From: an uncultured Psychroserpens sp.
GTDB taxonomy: Bacteria > Bacteroidota > Bacteroidia > Flavobacteriales > Flavobacteriaceae
Direction of reading: 5' to 3'
NCBI GenBank assembly: GCA_947488655.1
Contig: CANKZZ010000002.1
Location: 496,001-560,000, forward strand
Length of the DNA: 64,000 nt
A program made the translations under genes and the position numbers. The notes beneath the pieces were generated by a model that had not been told where the DNA came from, ran no database searches, and saw only the letters and a program-made list of their open reading frames with translations. This document shows, piece after piece, positions 32,705 to 40,054 of this stretch. How positions within the stretch are numbered: the first letter of the stretch is position 1; each line of letters opens with the position of its first letter.

Positions 32705-33807
32705 TGGTTGGGTTTTGATGAGAGATTTTTGATAAATATAAAGAATTGAATTGCAATTAAAAACATTTCTAAGATGGGAATGAAAATAATTAAGCTTTTT
32801 TCATTAAGCTTTGTAGAGGCAATAAAAAGTGATATGTACTGAATTAAAAAACGAAGTAATACCAAACCTAAAACTAATTGCCAATGATATAAAAACGACA
32901 GTAATACGAGCGCTAAAACCCAAAACATAATTTGAGAAAAATAAAATAATGCAAGTAAAATTTTATGTTTTAATTTATAATGTGATGCAGTGCTAATGTG
33001 CCTTCTCTTTTGTAAAATCCAAGATTTAAATGATGTCTTCGGAATTGACTCCGTAAAACTATTTTTTGAAATACAAATTGCAGTATTTGTTGAAGTAGCA
33101 ATTTGATTTACAAATAAATCATCATCTCCAGATTTGATGTTCATGTGACTCATAAACCCATTAGCTTCAAAAAAAAGCTCTTTTTTATACGCTAGATTTC
33201 TACCAACAGCCATATACGGAATGCCTATTTTTGCATATGAAAAGTATTGTACAGCAGTCATAAAGGTCTCAAATCTAATGAGTAGATTAAGAAACGAGCC
33301 TTTGATTTTTTGATAAGGACTATAACCTAAAACAAGAGCTTTTTTTGAGTCAAACTGTGAGCTCATTTCACTTATCCAGTGTTTAGAAACTGGCTTACAA
33401 TCTGCATCTGTAAATAATAATGTATCGTATTTTGCAGCTTTAATTCCTAGGGTAAGAGCGTATTTTTTATTACCCCAAAATTTTTCAACAGGCTTTACAT
33501 TTACAATTTTTACATTGTCGTTATCTTTTTTGAAAGCGTCCATGACTTTCAAAGTTTTATCTGAAGAGCTATCGTTTATAAGTACAATCTCAAACGCAGG
33601 ATATAATTGATTTGCTATTAAAGGTAGATTTTCCTTTAAATTTTTAGCCTCATTCTTTGCACATATTATTACAGAGACTGGTTTATTAGAATATGTTGAT
33701 TTTGTTTGTTTAAGTGTGGCAAATTTTCCGAAGATAAAACCATAGAAAATTATTTGAATGCCAACAATTACTATTAAAGTGTAGAATAGTACTTCAAAAA
33801 TGTACAT
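32695..33807 (-). CDS. Family 2 glycosyltransferase, membrane-bound
   Basis: The 370-residue enzyme has one N-terminal helix and two or three C-terminal helices flanking a GT-A domain. 'KPVSVIICAKNEAKNLKENLPLIANQLYPAFEIVLINDSSSDKT' binds the nucleotide sugar, 'LFTDADCKPVS' gives the DxD motif, 'SGDDDLFVNQIA' the catalytic acidic residues and 'LQKRRHIST' the QxxRW-like motif of processive GT2 enzymes (His replaces Trp). It probably builds an envelope or exopolysaccharide glycan. The acceptor is unknown. It follows the 67-residue protein by six bases. Confidence 0.92.
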   Translation of the reverse strand: MYIFEVLFYTLIVIVGIQIIFYGFIFGKFATLKQTKSTYSNKPVSVIICAKNEAKNLKENLPLIANQLYPAFEIVLINDSSSDKTLKVMDAFKKDNDNVKIVNVKPVEKFWGNKKYALTLGIKAAKYDTLLFTDADCKPVSKHWISEMSSQFDSKKALVLGYSPYQKIKGSFLNLLIRFETFMTAVQYFSYAKIGIPYMAVGRNLAYKKELFFEANGFMSHMNIKSGDDDLFVNQIATSTNTAICISKNSFTESIPKTSFKSWILQKRRHISTASHYKLKHKILLALFYFSQIMFWVLALVLLSFLYHWQLVLGLVLLRFLIQYISLFIASTKLNEKSLIIFIPILEMFLIAIQFFIFIKNLSSKPNHWK

Positions 33808-33813
33808 TAACTT

Positions 33814-34017
33814 TTACGAGTGTTGAGGTTCATTGCAGTTTTCAAACTGGTCTGGCGATTTTCCGCAAAAACCACAAGCGTCACCTTCTTGATTAAGCAT
33901 AGGGTTTTGGCTTGCACAAGTACCTGCAAATTTACCATCTTTTTTTGCCCAAATTTTAATAGCTATACCTGCAACTCCTAAACCTAGAAGTACTAAAGTG
34001 ATAAGAAATAGTTTCAT
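33814..34017 (-). CDS. Small membrane-anchored cysteine-rich protein
   Basis: The 67-residue product has one N-terminal helix (MKLFLITLVLLGLGVAGIAIKIWAKKDGKFAGTCAS) followed by 'DACGFCGKSPDQFENCNEP', so the tail has four Cys in a C-x13-C-x2-C-x8-C-like spacing. It resembles the short 'membrane or secreted protein' entries conserved in Flavobacteriaceae. The cysteines suggest a metal site or redox pair. It heads the operon that continues with GT2, sigma factor and transporter, and has a good promoter box 17 bases upstream. Confidence 0.82.
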   Translation of the reverse strand: MKLFLITLVLLGLGVAGIAIKIWAKKDGKFAGTCASQNPMLNQEGDACGFCGKSPDQFENCNEPQHS

Positions 34018-34033
34018 TTTAATTTATTTTATG

Positions 34034-34070
34034 CAAAGATACAGATTTTGGATGTTTTAATAAAGCCAAA
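34034..34070 (-). promoter_or_regulatory. Promoter of the 67-aa protein / GT2 / sigma / transporter operon
   Basis: On the minus strand a TTTG (34067-34070) is followed after 25 bases by TATCTTTG (34034-34041). The -7 box ends 16 bases before the ATG. The spacing is a little longer than usual. Confidence 0.5.
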
Positions 34071-34104
34071 TTAACTTGATATTGAAGTAACTCAAAAAGA
34101 TAAA

Positions 34105-34140
34105 AAAAAGCCACTTTTAAAATTTTAAAAGTGGCTTTTT
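34105..34140 (-). terminator. Intrinsic terminator after the anti-sigma factor
   Basis: A perfect 36-base palindrome of AAAAAGCCACTTTTAA and its complement lies 19 bases beyond the anti-sigma stop. A- and T-runs on both sides allow bidirectional use. Confidence 0.88.
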
Positions 34141-34158
34141 GATTAAAAATAAGTGTTG

Positions 34159-34959
34159 TTAATTATTTTTAGTTTTTAATTCTATTTCTGCAACAGCCTC
34201 TTCACTAGCATCATCTGCACTGTTTTTGTTAGATCCTATTCTAAGACTTAATCCAAGGGCATTTTCCATATAAGGTAAAGTTTGCATTTTCTTATCTGAT
34301 GGGTCTAAAATACCTAGACTAACAAATTTATCTTCAATTTGAGCATAGATTTCAACAAATTCATCTTTCTCTAAATGTGGTAAAGACACCACATCTATCA
34401 TAGATGTTTTTTCTACTGCATTAATATAGGCTACAGTTTTCAAGTTTTTTGCTCTAGCATTTCCTCTTAAGACATATTTCTCAGTCTCAGGATTATTAAG
34501 TTTCATAAACTGACGCATAACGTCATCTAATTTTTGATTATTGATATCAATATCACTTCTAAGGTCAAAAATTTCGTCTACAACAACTTGATTTTCTTCT
34601 AGTAGCGCTTGGTTTTGTTCGTACATAGTATATGCAGTGCCAGCAAAAAGTAACGCTACAATACTTGCAGCAATACTGTACCAAGGTGTTTTACGTCGTG
34701 TTGTTTCTAATTGAACAACTGGTGTTTCTTTCTCTTCAATTTCATTTAAGATATTATCTAAAATAAATTTAGGAGCTTCTACAGCATCAGCTTTGGCCAA
34801 TATTTGAAGATGATTTTGCAATCTCAAAAATTCGCTTTCTACTTCTGGGTAGGTGTCAATGTAGTGTTCTACTTGCAGGCTTTCTGAAGCAGAGGTTTCA
34901 TCTAGTATATACTTATCAAGTAAACCAGACTGAAAAAAAGTATGTATTTTTTTTTCCAT
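34159..34959 (-). CDS. Anti-sigma factor with RskA-like C-terminal domain
   Basis: The 266-residue single-pass membrane protein has an N-terminal cytoplasmic anti-sigma region (~residues 1-90), a membrane helix (WYSIAASIVALLFAGTAYTMY), a coiled coil (QALLEENQVVVDEIFDLRSDIDINNQKLDDVMRQ) and an RskA-type beta domain ('AYINAVEKTSMIDVVSLPHLEKDEFVEIYAQIEDKFVSLGIL'). It presumably holds the ECF sigma factor encoded immediately upstream (one-base gap) and releases it on regulated proteolysis. No zinc-binding HxxxCxxC motif is present in the N-terminal region. Confidence 0.9.
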   Translation of the reverse strand: MEKKIHTFFQSGLLDKYILDETSASESLQVEHYIDTYPEVESEFLRLQNHLQILAKADAVEAPKFILDNILNEIEEKETPVVQLETTRRKTPWYSIAASIVALLFAGTAYTMYEQNQALLEENQVVVDEIFDLRSDIDINNQKLDDVMRQFMKLNNPETEKYVLRGNARAKNLKTVAYINAVEKTSMIDVVSLPHLEKDEFVEIYAQIEDKFVSLGILDPSDKKMQTLPYMENALGLSLRIGSNKNSADDASEEAVAEIELKTKNN

Positions 34960-34960
34960 T

Positions 34961-35500
34961 TTAATTTATTTCTGGATCATAGACTTTTTTAAGTTCTCGT
35001 AATCCTATTTTTAATCTAGACTTTATAGTACCTAACGGAATTTCTAACTCATCACTAGCTTCTTGTTGGGTCATACCTTCAAAAAACAAAGCTTTTAGTA
35101 CAATTTGGTACTTATCATCTAATCTTGCAACATGCTCTTTTAAATCCAAGACATCTTGGTTTAAATTTGCTGTTGGTAAGATATATACGTTTGATTTATC
35201 AATTTGGACTTCTTTCTCAAATCTATTATTAAAACTTCTTAATTTATCTATAGCAGTATTTTTTGCAATGCGATATAACCAGGTAAATAATTTAGCTTTT
35301 TTTGAGTCGTATTTTTTTGCGTTTTTCCAAACTTTTATAAATGTTTCTTGAAGTGCGTCTTGGGCTATTTCTTCGTTAATAGTTACCTTTAAAATAACTC
35401 CATAAAGACTGTCTGCATAATTTTCATAAAGAAGATTTAGCGCTTTTTTATCACCTTTTGCAAGTAATCCTACTATTTGTTTTTCAATTGGAGTGCTCAA
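34961..35500 (-). CDS. ECF-type RNA polymerase sigma factor (SigK-like)
   Basis: This 179-residue ECF sigma factor has region 2 'LLYENYADSLYGVILKVTINEEIAQDALQETFIKVWKNAKKYDSKKAKLFTWLYRIAKNTAIDKLRS' and region 4 'LDDKYQIVLKALFFEGMTQQEASDELEIPLGTIKSRLKIGLRELKKVY'. It is encoded one base ahead of its membrane anti-sigma factor, a standard regulated pair. A -7 box about 85 bases upstream may drive the operon. The signal and regulon cannot be read here. Confidence 0.95.
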   Translation of the reverse strand: MSTPIEKQIVGLLAKGDKKALNLLYENYADSLYGVILKVTINEEIAQDALQETFIKVWKNAKKYDSKKAKLFTWLYRIAKNTAIDKLRSFNNRFEKEVQIDKSNVYILPTANLNQDVLDLKEHVARLDDKYQIVLKALFFEGMTQQEASDELEIPLGTIKSRLKIGLRELKKVYDPEIN

Positions 35501-35585
35501 AAAAATTGGTATTTAAAAAATATTTAAAAAATATGTATTTCAAAACGTCTAAAACTAGATTTCAACCGTATATAAAACAAGATAG

Positions 35586-35593
35586 CAAAATTA
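35586..35593 (-). promoter_or_regulatory. Possible -7 box of the sigma/anti-sigma operon
   Basis: On the minus strand the sequence reads TAATTTTG (exact TAnnTTTG), with TTTT near the -33 position. The leader would be about 80 bases. The rest of the gap 35501-35712 shows nothing else. Confidence 0.45.
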
Positions 35594-35712
35594 GTAAAAT
35601 AATACTAAAACGGTATTTAATCCATACACATATAATTTCTGTGGAATAGAATTTTTTTCTTCCAAAAGGAAAATTGATTAATAGCATTTTCAAGACTATT
35701 CTGTAGTAAAAT

Positions 35713-35740
35713 AAGCCTCATTAATTTGAGGCTTTTTTTT
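35713..35740. terminator. Hairpin with T-run at the 3' end of murB
   Basis: AAGCCTCA/TGAGGCTT with a six-base loop and T8 on the plus strand. It lies directly after the murB stop (35739) read leftward, where it is followed by ATTTTACTAC, so it may also serve murB. Confidence 0.7.
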
Positions 35741-36752
35741 ATACGATATTTACTTCGGCTTCAATATTAATCCCAAAAATTCTAGAAACTGTTTCTTGAA
35801 TTAATTGAGATAGTTTTAAAATGTCATTTCCTGATGCACCACCATAATTAACCAACACTAAAGCTTGTTTTTTATGTACACCATAATTTTTAAAGGTTTT
35901 TCCTTTAAAGCCAGCTTGTTCTATTAACCAACCTGCAGGTATTTTTATTTGTGTTTGAGACACTGTATAATGAGGCATATCTGGGAAATTAGCTTGTAAC
36001 TTTAAAAAATCATCTTTGTCTATAACCGGATTTTTAAAAAAGCTACCAGAATTACCAATCTCTTTAGGATCTGGTAATTTGCTTTGACGTATAGAAATTA
36101 CTGCTTTAGAAACATCCTGTATTGTAGGTTGCTCTATATTCATGTTTTCTAACTCTGAGGTAATGGCACCATAATTTGTATTTAAATTATGTTGTTTTGC
36201 AGTTAAATTAAAAATGACGCTCGTAATAATATATTTGCCTTTAGCGTGTTGTTTAAAAATAGAATTTCTATAACCAAAATCACAAGCATCTTTAGTAAAG
36301 TTTTCTACCTCTAATGTGTCTAAATTAAGCGCATTACAAGAACTAAATACATCTTTTAACTCTACACCATAGGCACCAATATTTTGTATAGGACTTGTGC
36401 CTACATTACCAGGAATTAAAGAGAGATTTTCTAAACCTCCAAAATTTTTATCTAAAGTCCATAGAACAAATTCGTGCCAATTTTCGCCAGCTTTGGCTTC
36501 TATTTTAACGTCATTGTTGGTTTGTGAAAGTATGTTTTTTCCCTTTAGATTTAAATGTATAACTAGTGCATCTATATCTTTTGTGAGTAGCATATTGCTT
36601 CCTCCTCCAAGAATAAATTTCTTCGGAAATTTTTCCGAAGTAAAAATCGTTCTTAACTCATCAACCGTATTGACAGAGACAAAGTGTTTTGCCTTAACAT
36701 CAATACCAAATGTATTATATGGTTTTAAAGATATGTTGTTTTGAATTTGCAC
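35739..36752 (-). CDS. murB: UDP-N-acetylmuramate dehydrogenase
   Basis: The 337-residue FAD enzyme reduces UDP-GlcNAc-enolpyruvate to UDP-MurNAc in peptidoglycan synthesis. 'SLKPYNTFGIDVKAKHFVSV' is the usual N-terminus, 'KFILGGGSNMLLT' binds FAD, 'GLENLSLIPGNVGTSPIQNIGAYGVELKD' is the MurB signature, and 'DFGYRNSIFK' and 'GNSGSFFKNPVI' carry catalytic residues (Tyr/Arg, Ser). The length matches the type I E. coli form. It starts one base inside the upstream aminotransferase stop. An inverted TTTCCGAAG pair lies at 36621-36640. Confidence 0.97.
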   Translation of the reverse strand: MQIQNNISLKPYNTFGIDVKAKHFVSVNTVDELRTIFTSEKFPKKFILGGGSNMLLTKDIDALVIHLNLKGKNILSQTNNDVKIEAKAGENWHEFVLWTLDKNFGGLENLSLIPGNVGTSPIQNIGAYGVELKDVFSSCNALNLDTLEVENFTKDACDFGYRNSIFKQHAKGKYIITSVIFNLTAKQHNLNTNYGAITSELENMNIEQPTIQDVSKAVISIRQSKLPDPKEIGNSGSFFKNPVIDKDDFLKLQANFPDMPHYTVSQTQIKIPAGWLIEQAGFKGKTFKNYGVHKKQALVLVNYGGASGNDILKLSQLIQETVSRIFGINIEAEVNIV

Positions 36753-37942
36753 TAGTCTTTATAAACTTTTAACGCTTCTTTTATAATGTTCACTGCTTTT
36801 TTTAAACTATCTGTATTTAAAACATATGCAATTCTAATTTGGTTTAAACCAACACCTGGTGTGCTGTAAAAACCTGCTGCAGGAGCTACCATTACAGTTT
36901 CTCCATTAATATCAAAAGATTCTAAGAGCCATTGTGCAAAAGCATCACTATTTTTAATTGGTAATTGCGCAATACAATAAAAAGCACCTTTTGGATTGGC
37001 TACTTGTACACCATCTATTTTATTTAATTCTTCAATTAAAACGTTACGTCTTTCTACATACTCTTCAATAACATCATCAAAATAACTTTGAGGCGTCTCT
37101 AACGCAGCTTCGCTAGCAATTTGTGCTAAAGTTGGCGGACTTAATCTGGCTTGCGCAAACTTTAAAGCAGTTTTAATAACCTCTTTATTTTTTGATACAA
37201 GACAGCCAATACGTGCTCCACACATACTGTAACGTTTAGAAACTGAGTCTATAATTATTGCATAATCCTCTAAGCCTTCTTCTTGCAAAATTGAATAATG
37301 AGTCGCGCCATCGTAAGCAAATTCTCTATAAACTTCATCTGCAATTAAAAATAGATCGTGTTTTTTTACGATGTTAGCTAATTTTTTTATTTCTTCTTCG
37401 GAATATAAATAACCTGTTGGATTACCAGGATTACAAATAAGTATAGCTTTAGTTTTTGGAGTAATTAACTTCTCAAATTCTTCTATTGGAGGTAATGCAA
37501 AATTATTCTCAATTTTTGAAATCACAGGTACTACTTTAACACCAGAAGCTGTAGAGAAACCATTGTAATTTGCATAAAACGGTTCTGGTATTATAACCTC
37601 ATCATCAATATCCATGACACTACCAAAAGCAAATAAAAGAGCTTCACTACCTCCTGTGGTAACTATGATATCATCATGATTAACGTGGATGTCATTCTTA
37701 GCATAATAATTCGCTATTTTAGTTCTGTAACCTTCAGAACCTTCAGATCTTGTATAGGCCAAAATATCTAAGGAGTGTACTTTTACAGCATCTAAAGCTA
37801 TTTGAGGTGTTTTAATATCTGGTTGTCCTATATTTAAATGATAAACTGTTTTTCCCTGTTTATATGCATTCTCTGCAAAAGGCACAAGTTTACGTATAGG
37901 AGACTCTGGCATTGAAACTCCTTTCTTAGAAATTTTTGGCAT
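36752..37942 (-). CDS. Class I/II pyridoxal-phosphate aminotransferase
   Basis: The 396-residue fold type I aminotransferase has 'YHLNIGQPDIKTPQIALDAV', 'TTGGSEALLFAF', 'ILICNPGNPTGYLYSEEE', 'IADEVYREFAYDG' and the PLP lysine in 'IIDSVSKRYSMCGARIGCLVS', and ends with the Arg motif 'NQIRIAYVLN'. It is aspartate/aromatic-aminotransferase-like. The SKRYSMCGARIG active-site variant with Cys is common in Bacteroidota. The amino acid substrate is not clear. It is coupled to murB by a one-base overlap. Confidence 0.92.
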   Translation of the reverse strand: MPKISKKGVSMPESPIRKLVPFAENAYKQGKTVYHLNIGQPDIKTPQIALDAVKVHSLDILAYTRSEGSEGYRTKIANYYAKNDIHVNHDDIIVTTGGSEALLFAFGSVMDIDDEVIIPEPFYANYNGFSTASGVKVVPVISKIENNFALPPIEEFEKLITPKTKAILICNPGNPTGYLYSEEEIKKLANIVKKHDLFLIADEVYREFAYDGATHYSILQEEGLEDYAIIIDSVSKRYSMCGARIGCLVSKNKEVIKTALKFAQARLSPPTLAQIASEAALETPQSYFDDVIEEYVERRNVLIEELNKIDGVQVANPKGAFYCIAQLPIKNSDAFAQWLLESFDINGETVMVAPAAGFYSTPGVGLNQIRIAYVLNTDSLKKAVNIIKEALKVYKD

Positions 37943-38051
37943 AACTGTAAGTTTAGTTGGTAAAGTTCTGAAAAATAATCTTAAATTTTATTTAAAACTA
38001 TGGTAAAAAACAAACTATGAAATAAAGATTTGTAACTTGGTATTCAATCAT

Positions 38052-39407
38052 ATGATTTTTAATAGAAAAATAGGCGCTTTTACCTTACTCTTTTTTTTGA
38101 GTATAACGATCTTTTATGGGCAAGGTAAGTTTGTCTTACCAAGTAAACAACAAGATAAGATAAAGTTTAAGCTCATTAATAATCTTATCGTTTTACCAAT
38201 AGAAATCAATGGTGTAGAGTTGTCATTTTTATTAGATACTGGTGTTAGTAAACCTATTTTATTCAATATCACTAATACAGACTCTCTCCAAATGAACAAC
38301 GTTGAGACAATCTTTTTACGAGGCTTGGGAGCAGGAGAAACGGTAAAAGCATTAAGATCTAGAAATAATTTTTTAAAGGTAGGAAGTGCAGTTAATGTTA
38401 ATCAAGAACTTTATGTTGTTTTTGATCAAGAAATTAATTTTACGCCTAGATTAGGCGTTCCTGTACACGGAATTATCGGTTACAGTTTGTTTAAAGATTT
38501 TGTAGTAGAAATTAACTATAAAAGCAAGTATATTAAATTAAATAAGCGAGAAAGCTATGTGTTTAAGTCTTGTAGAAAATGCCAAACTTACAATCTCTCT
38601 TTTCACAATAACAAACCATATATTGATGGAGAAGTTACTTTAGGTGAAAAAACGTTACCTGTAAAGTTGTTGATAGATACTGGAAGCAGTGATGCGCTAT
38701 GGTTATTTGAGGATAGTGATCACGGTATTACTGCAGAGAACAACAATTATTTTCAAGATTTTTTGGGAAGAGGACTCAGTGGGAACGTTCATGGTAAACG
38801 CTCAAAAATTAGTGCTTTTAAACTCAAAGATTTTATTTTAAAAGATGTTAATGCAGCTTTTCCAGACTCTATAGCTATTAAGCATGCAAAGCGTATAGAG
38901 AATAGAAACGGAAGTTTGTCTGCAGAAATTTTAAGGCGTTTTAACGTCATTTTCGATTATGAAAATGCTAAGCTTATACTTAAAAAAAACAGTAATTATA
39001 AAGATGAGTTTCGTTACAATAGAAGTGGTATTGTTTTAGAGCAACGAGGTTTTAGAGTGGTAAAGGAGATTGTCAATAAAAAAAGTATAGATAATTATGG
39101 GCGCTCAAACGATGATAATATTGTAATTAAAACAGCGCAGTTTTATCGCATGGGTTTAAAGCCAGCATATACTATTATTGAGGTTAGAAAAGGGTCTCCT
39201 GCAGAAAAGGTTGGTTTACTCCCAAATGACATTATTCTAACCATAAATGGCAAGCAAACGCATGAGTTAAAGTTGCAAGAAGTTAATCGCTATTTTAGAG
39301 AAAAAATAGGTAAAACGATTAAACTTAAAATAGAAAGAGATACTAATTTAATTAGTGTAGAGTTTAAATTAGAAGACGTATTTAAAAAAAAAGAACTCCC
39401 TAATTAA
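38052..39407 (+). CDS. Secreted aspartyl protease-like protein with PDZ domain
   Basis: The ~451-residue product has a signal peptide (MIFNRKIGAFTLLFFLSITIFYGQ). The frame opens at a TTG at 38037, but the ATG at 38052 is preferred. Two retropepsin-like active-site motifs are seen, 'LSFLLDTGVSKPILF' (~residue 65) and 'VKLLIDTGSSDALWLF' (~residue 215), so two aspartyl half-domains pair within one chain. A C-terminal PDZ follows ('VRKGSPAEKVGLLPNDIILTINGKQTHEL'). The location is periplasmic or envelope. The last codons (KKKELPN) lie inside the terminator stem. Confidence 0.9.
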   Translation: MIFNRKIGAFTLLFFLSITIFYGQGKFVLPSKQQDKIKFKLINNLIVLPIEINGVELSFLLDTGVSKPILFNITNTDSLQMNNVETIFLRGLGAGETVKALRSRNNFLKVGSAVNVNQELYVVFDQEINFTPRLGVPVHGIIGYSLFKDFVVEINYKSKYIKLNKRESYVFKSCRKCQTYNLSFHNNKPYIDGEVTLGEKTLPVKLLIDTGSSDALWLFEDSDHGITAENNNYFQDFLGRGLSGNVHGKRSKISAFKLKDFILKDVNAAFPDSIAIKHAKRIENRNGSLSAEILRRFNVIFDYENAKLILKKNSNYKDEFRYNRSGIVLEQRGFRVVKEIVNKKSIDNYGRSNDDNIVIKTAQFYRMGLKPAYTIIEVRKGSPAEKVGLLPNDIILTINGKQTHELKLQEVNRYFREKIGKTIKLKIERDTNLISVEFKLEDVFKKKELPN

Positions 39408-39419
39408 GGAGTTCTTTTT
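39388..39419. terminator. Bidirectional terminator between PDZ protease and DUF1573 gene
   Basis: The stem AAAAAGAACTCC/GGAGTTCTTTTT has a small loop containing the TAA stop of the plus-strand gene. The convergent DUF1573 gene ends 24 bases to the right. Confidence 0.85.
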
Positions 39420-39442
39420 CTAATATTATTAAGGTAAGAAGC

Positions 39443-39871
39443 CTATTGCTCCATTACGCTTTTTTCAGTTTTTTCTAAAACGTTCGTTTTACTTGGGTCT
39501 ACTACTAAACCTTTTATCTTTAAAGCAACAGTAGGAGTCTCTGCATTAGAAGTTACAGTAATTGTTTTTCTAATTGGGTTAACTCTATTCGTGTCATACT
39601 TTACTTCAATTTTTCCAGTTTCTCCTGGTAAAATAGGACCTTCTGGTTTTTTTGGTACAGTACAACCACACGTTGACTTTACATTTGATATAATTAAAGG
39701 AGCAGTTCCTGTATTTGTAAATTCAAATACTCTAACACCATCAGAACCTTTTTCAATGGTACCGTAATCAATTACATCTGTTTTAAATTCTATTTTTGCT
39801 ATTTTTTCTTGAGCTATTGCTCCAAAACTAATAAAAGCTACAAATAAAATTGCTACTATTTTTTTCATCAT
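39443..39871 (-). CDS. DUF1573 domain-containing secreted protein
   Basis: The 142-residue product has a signal peptide (to ~GAIAQ) and one DUF1573 immunoglobulin-like domain: 'IEFKTDVIDYGTIEKGSDGVRVFEFTNTGTAPLIISNVKSTCGCTVP' with the typical CGC motif, then 'PILPGETGKIEVKYDTNRVNPIRKTITVTSNAETPTVALKIKG'. Such proteins are abundant in the Bacteroidota periplasm and outer membrane; no enzymatic role is known. It has one of the clearest promoters in the window. Confidence 0.93.
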   Translation of the reverse strand: MMKKIVAILFVAFISFGAIAQEKIAKIEFKTDVIDYGTIEKGSDGVRVFEFTNTGTAPLIISNVKSTCGCTVPKKPEGPILPGETGKIEVKYDTNRVNPIRKTITVTSNAETPTVALKIKGLVVDPSKTNVLEKTEKSVMEQ

Positions 39872-39893
39872 TTTAATTTTAAATTGATACTAT

Positions 39894-39924
39894 CAAAGCT
39901 ACTTACTTTTTACCATACTGCAAA
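39894..39924 (-). promoter_or_regulatory. Promoter of the DUF1573 gene
   Basis: On the minus strand TTTG (39921-39924) is followed after 19 bases by TAGCTTTG (39894-39901). Both elements match the sigma-ABfr consensus with standard spacing, 22 bases before the ATG. Confidence 0.75.
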
Positions 39925-39993
39925 ATAAATTAGTCGTATGACGTTTAAATTAACATTAATTAGGATTTAACTTGTCATTATTTCATGTATTCA

Positions 39994-40024
39994 TTTCGCT
40001 AAAAAGGAAATATAAGTACTTTTG
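39994..40024 (+). promoter_or_regulatory. Promoter of valS
   Basis: A TTTC -33-like element (39994-39997), 19 bases and TACTTTTG (40017-40024) precede the valS ATG at 40055, leaving a leader of roughly 25 bases. Confidence 0.6.
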
Positions 40025-40054
40025 TAAGTTATAAAGCAAAAACAATACCAAAGC

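Noticed and set aside
36397-36744. Plus-strand open frame of 115 codons inside murB
   Set aside because: It is the shadow of the MurB N-terminal FAD domain.
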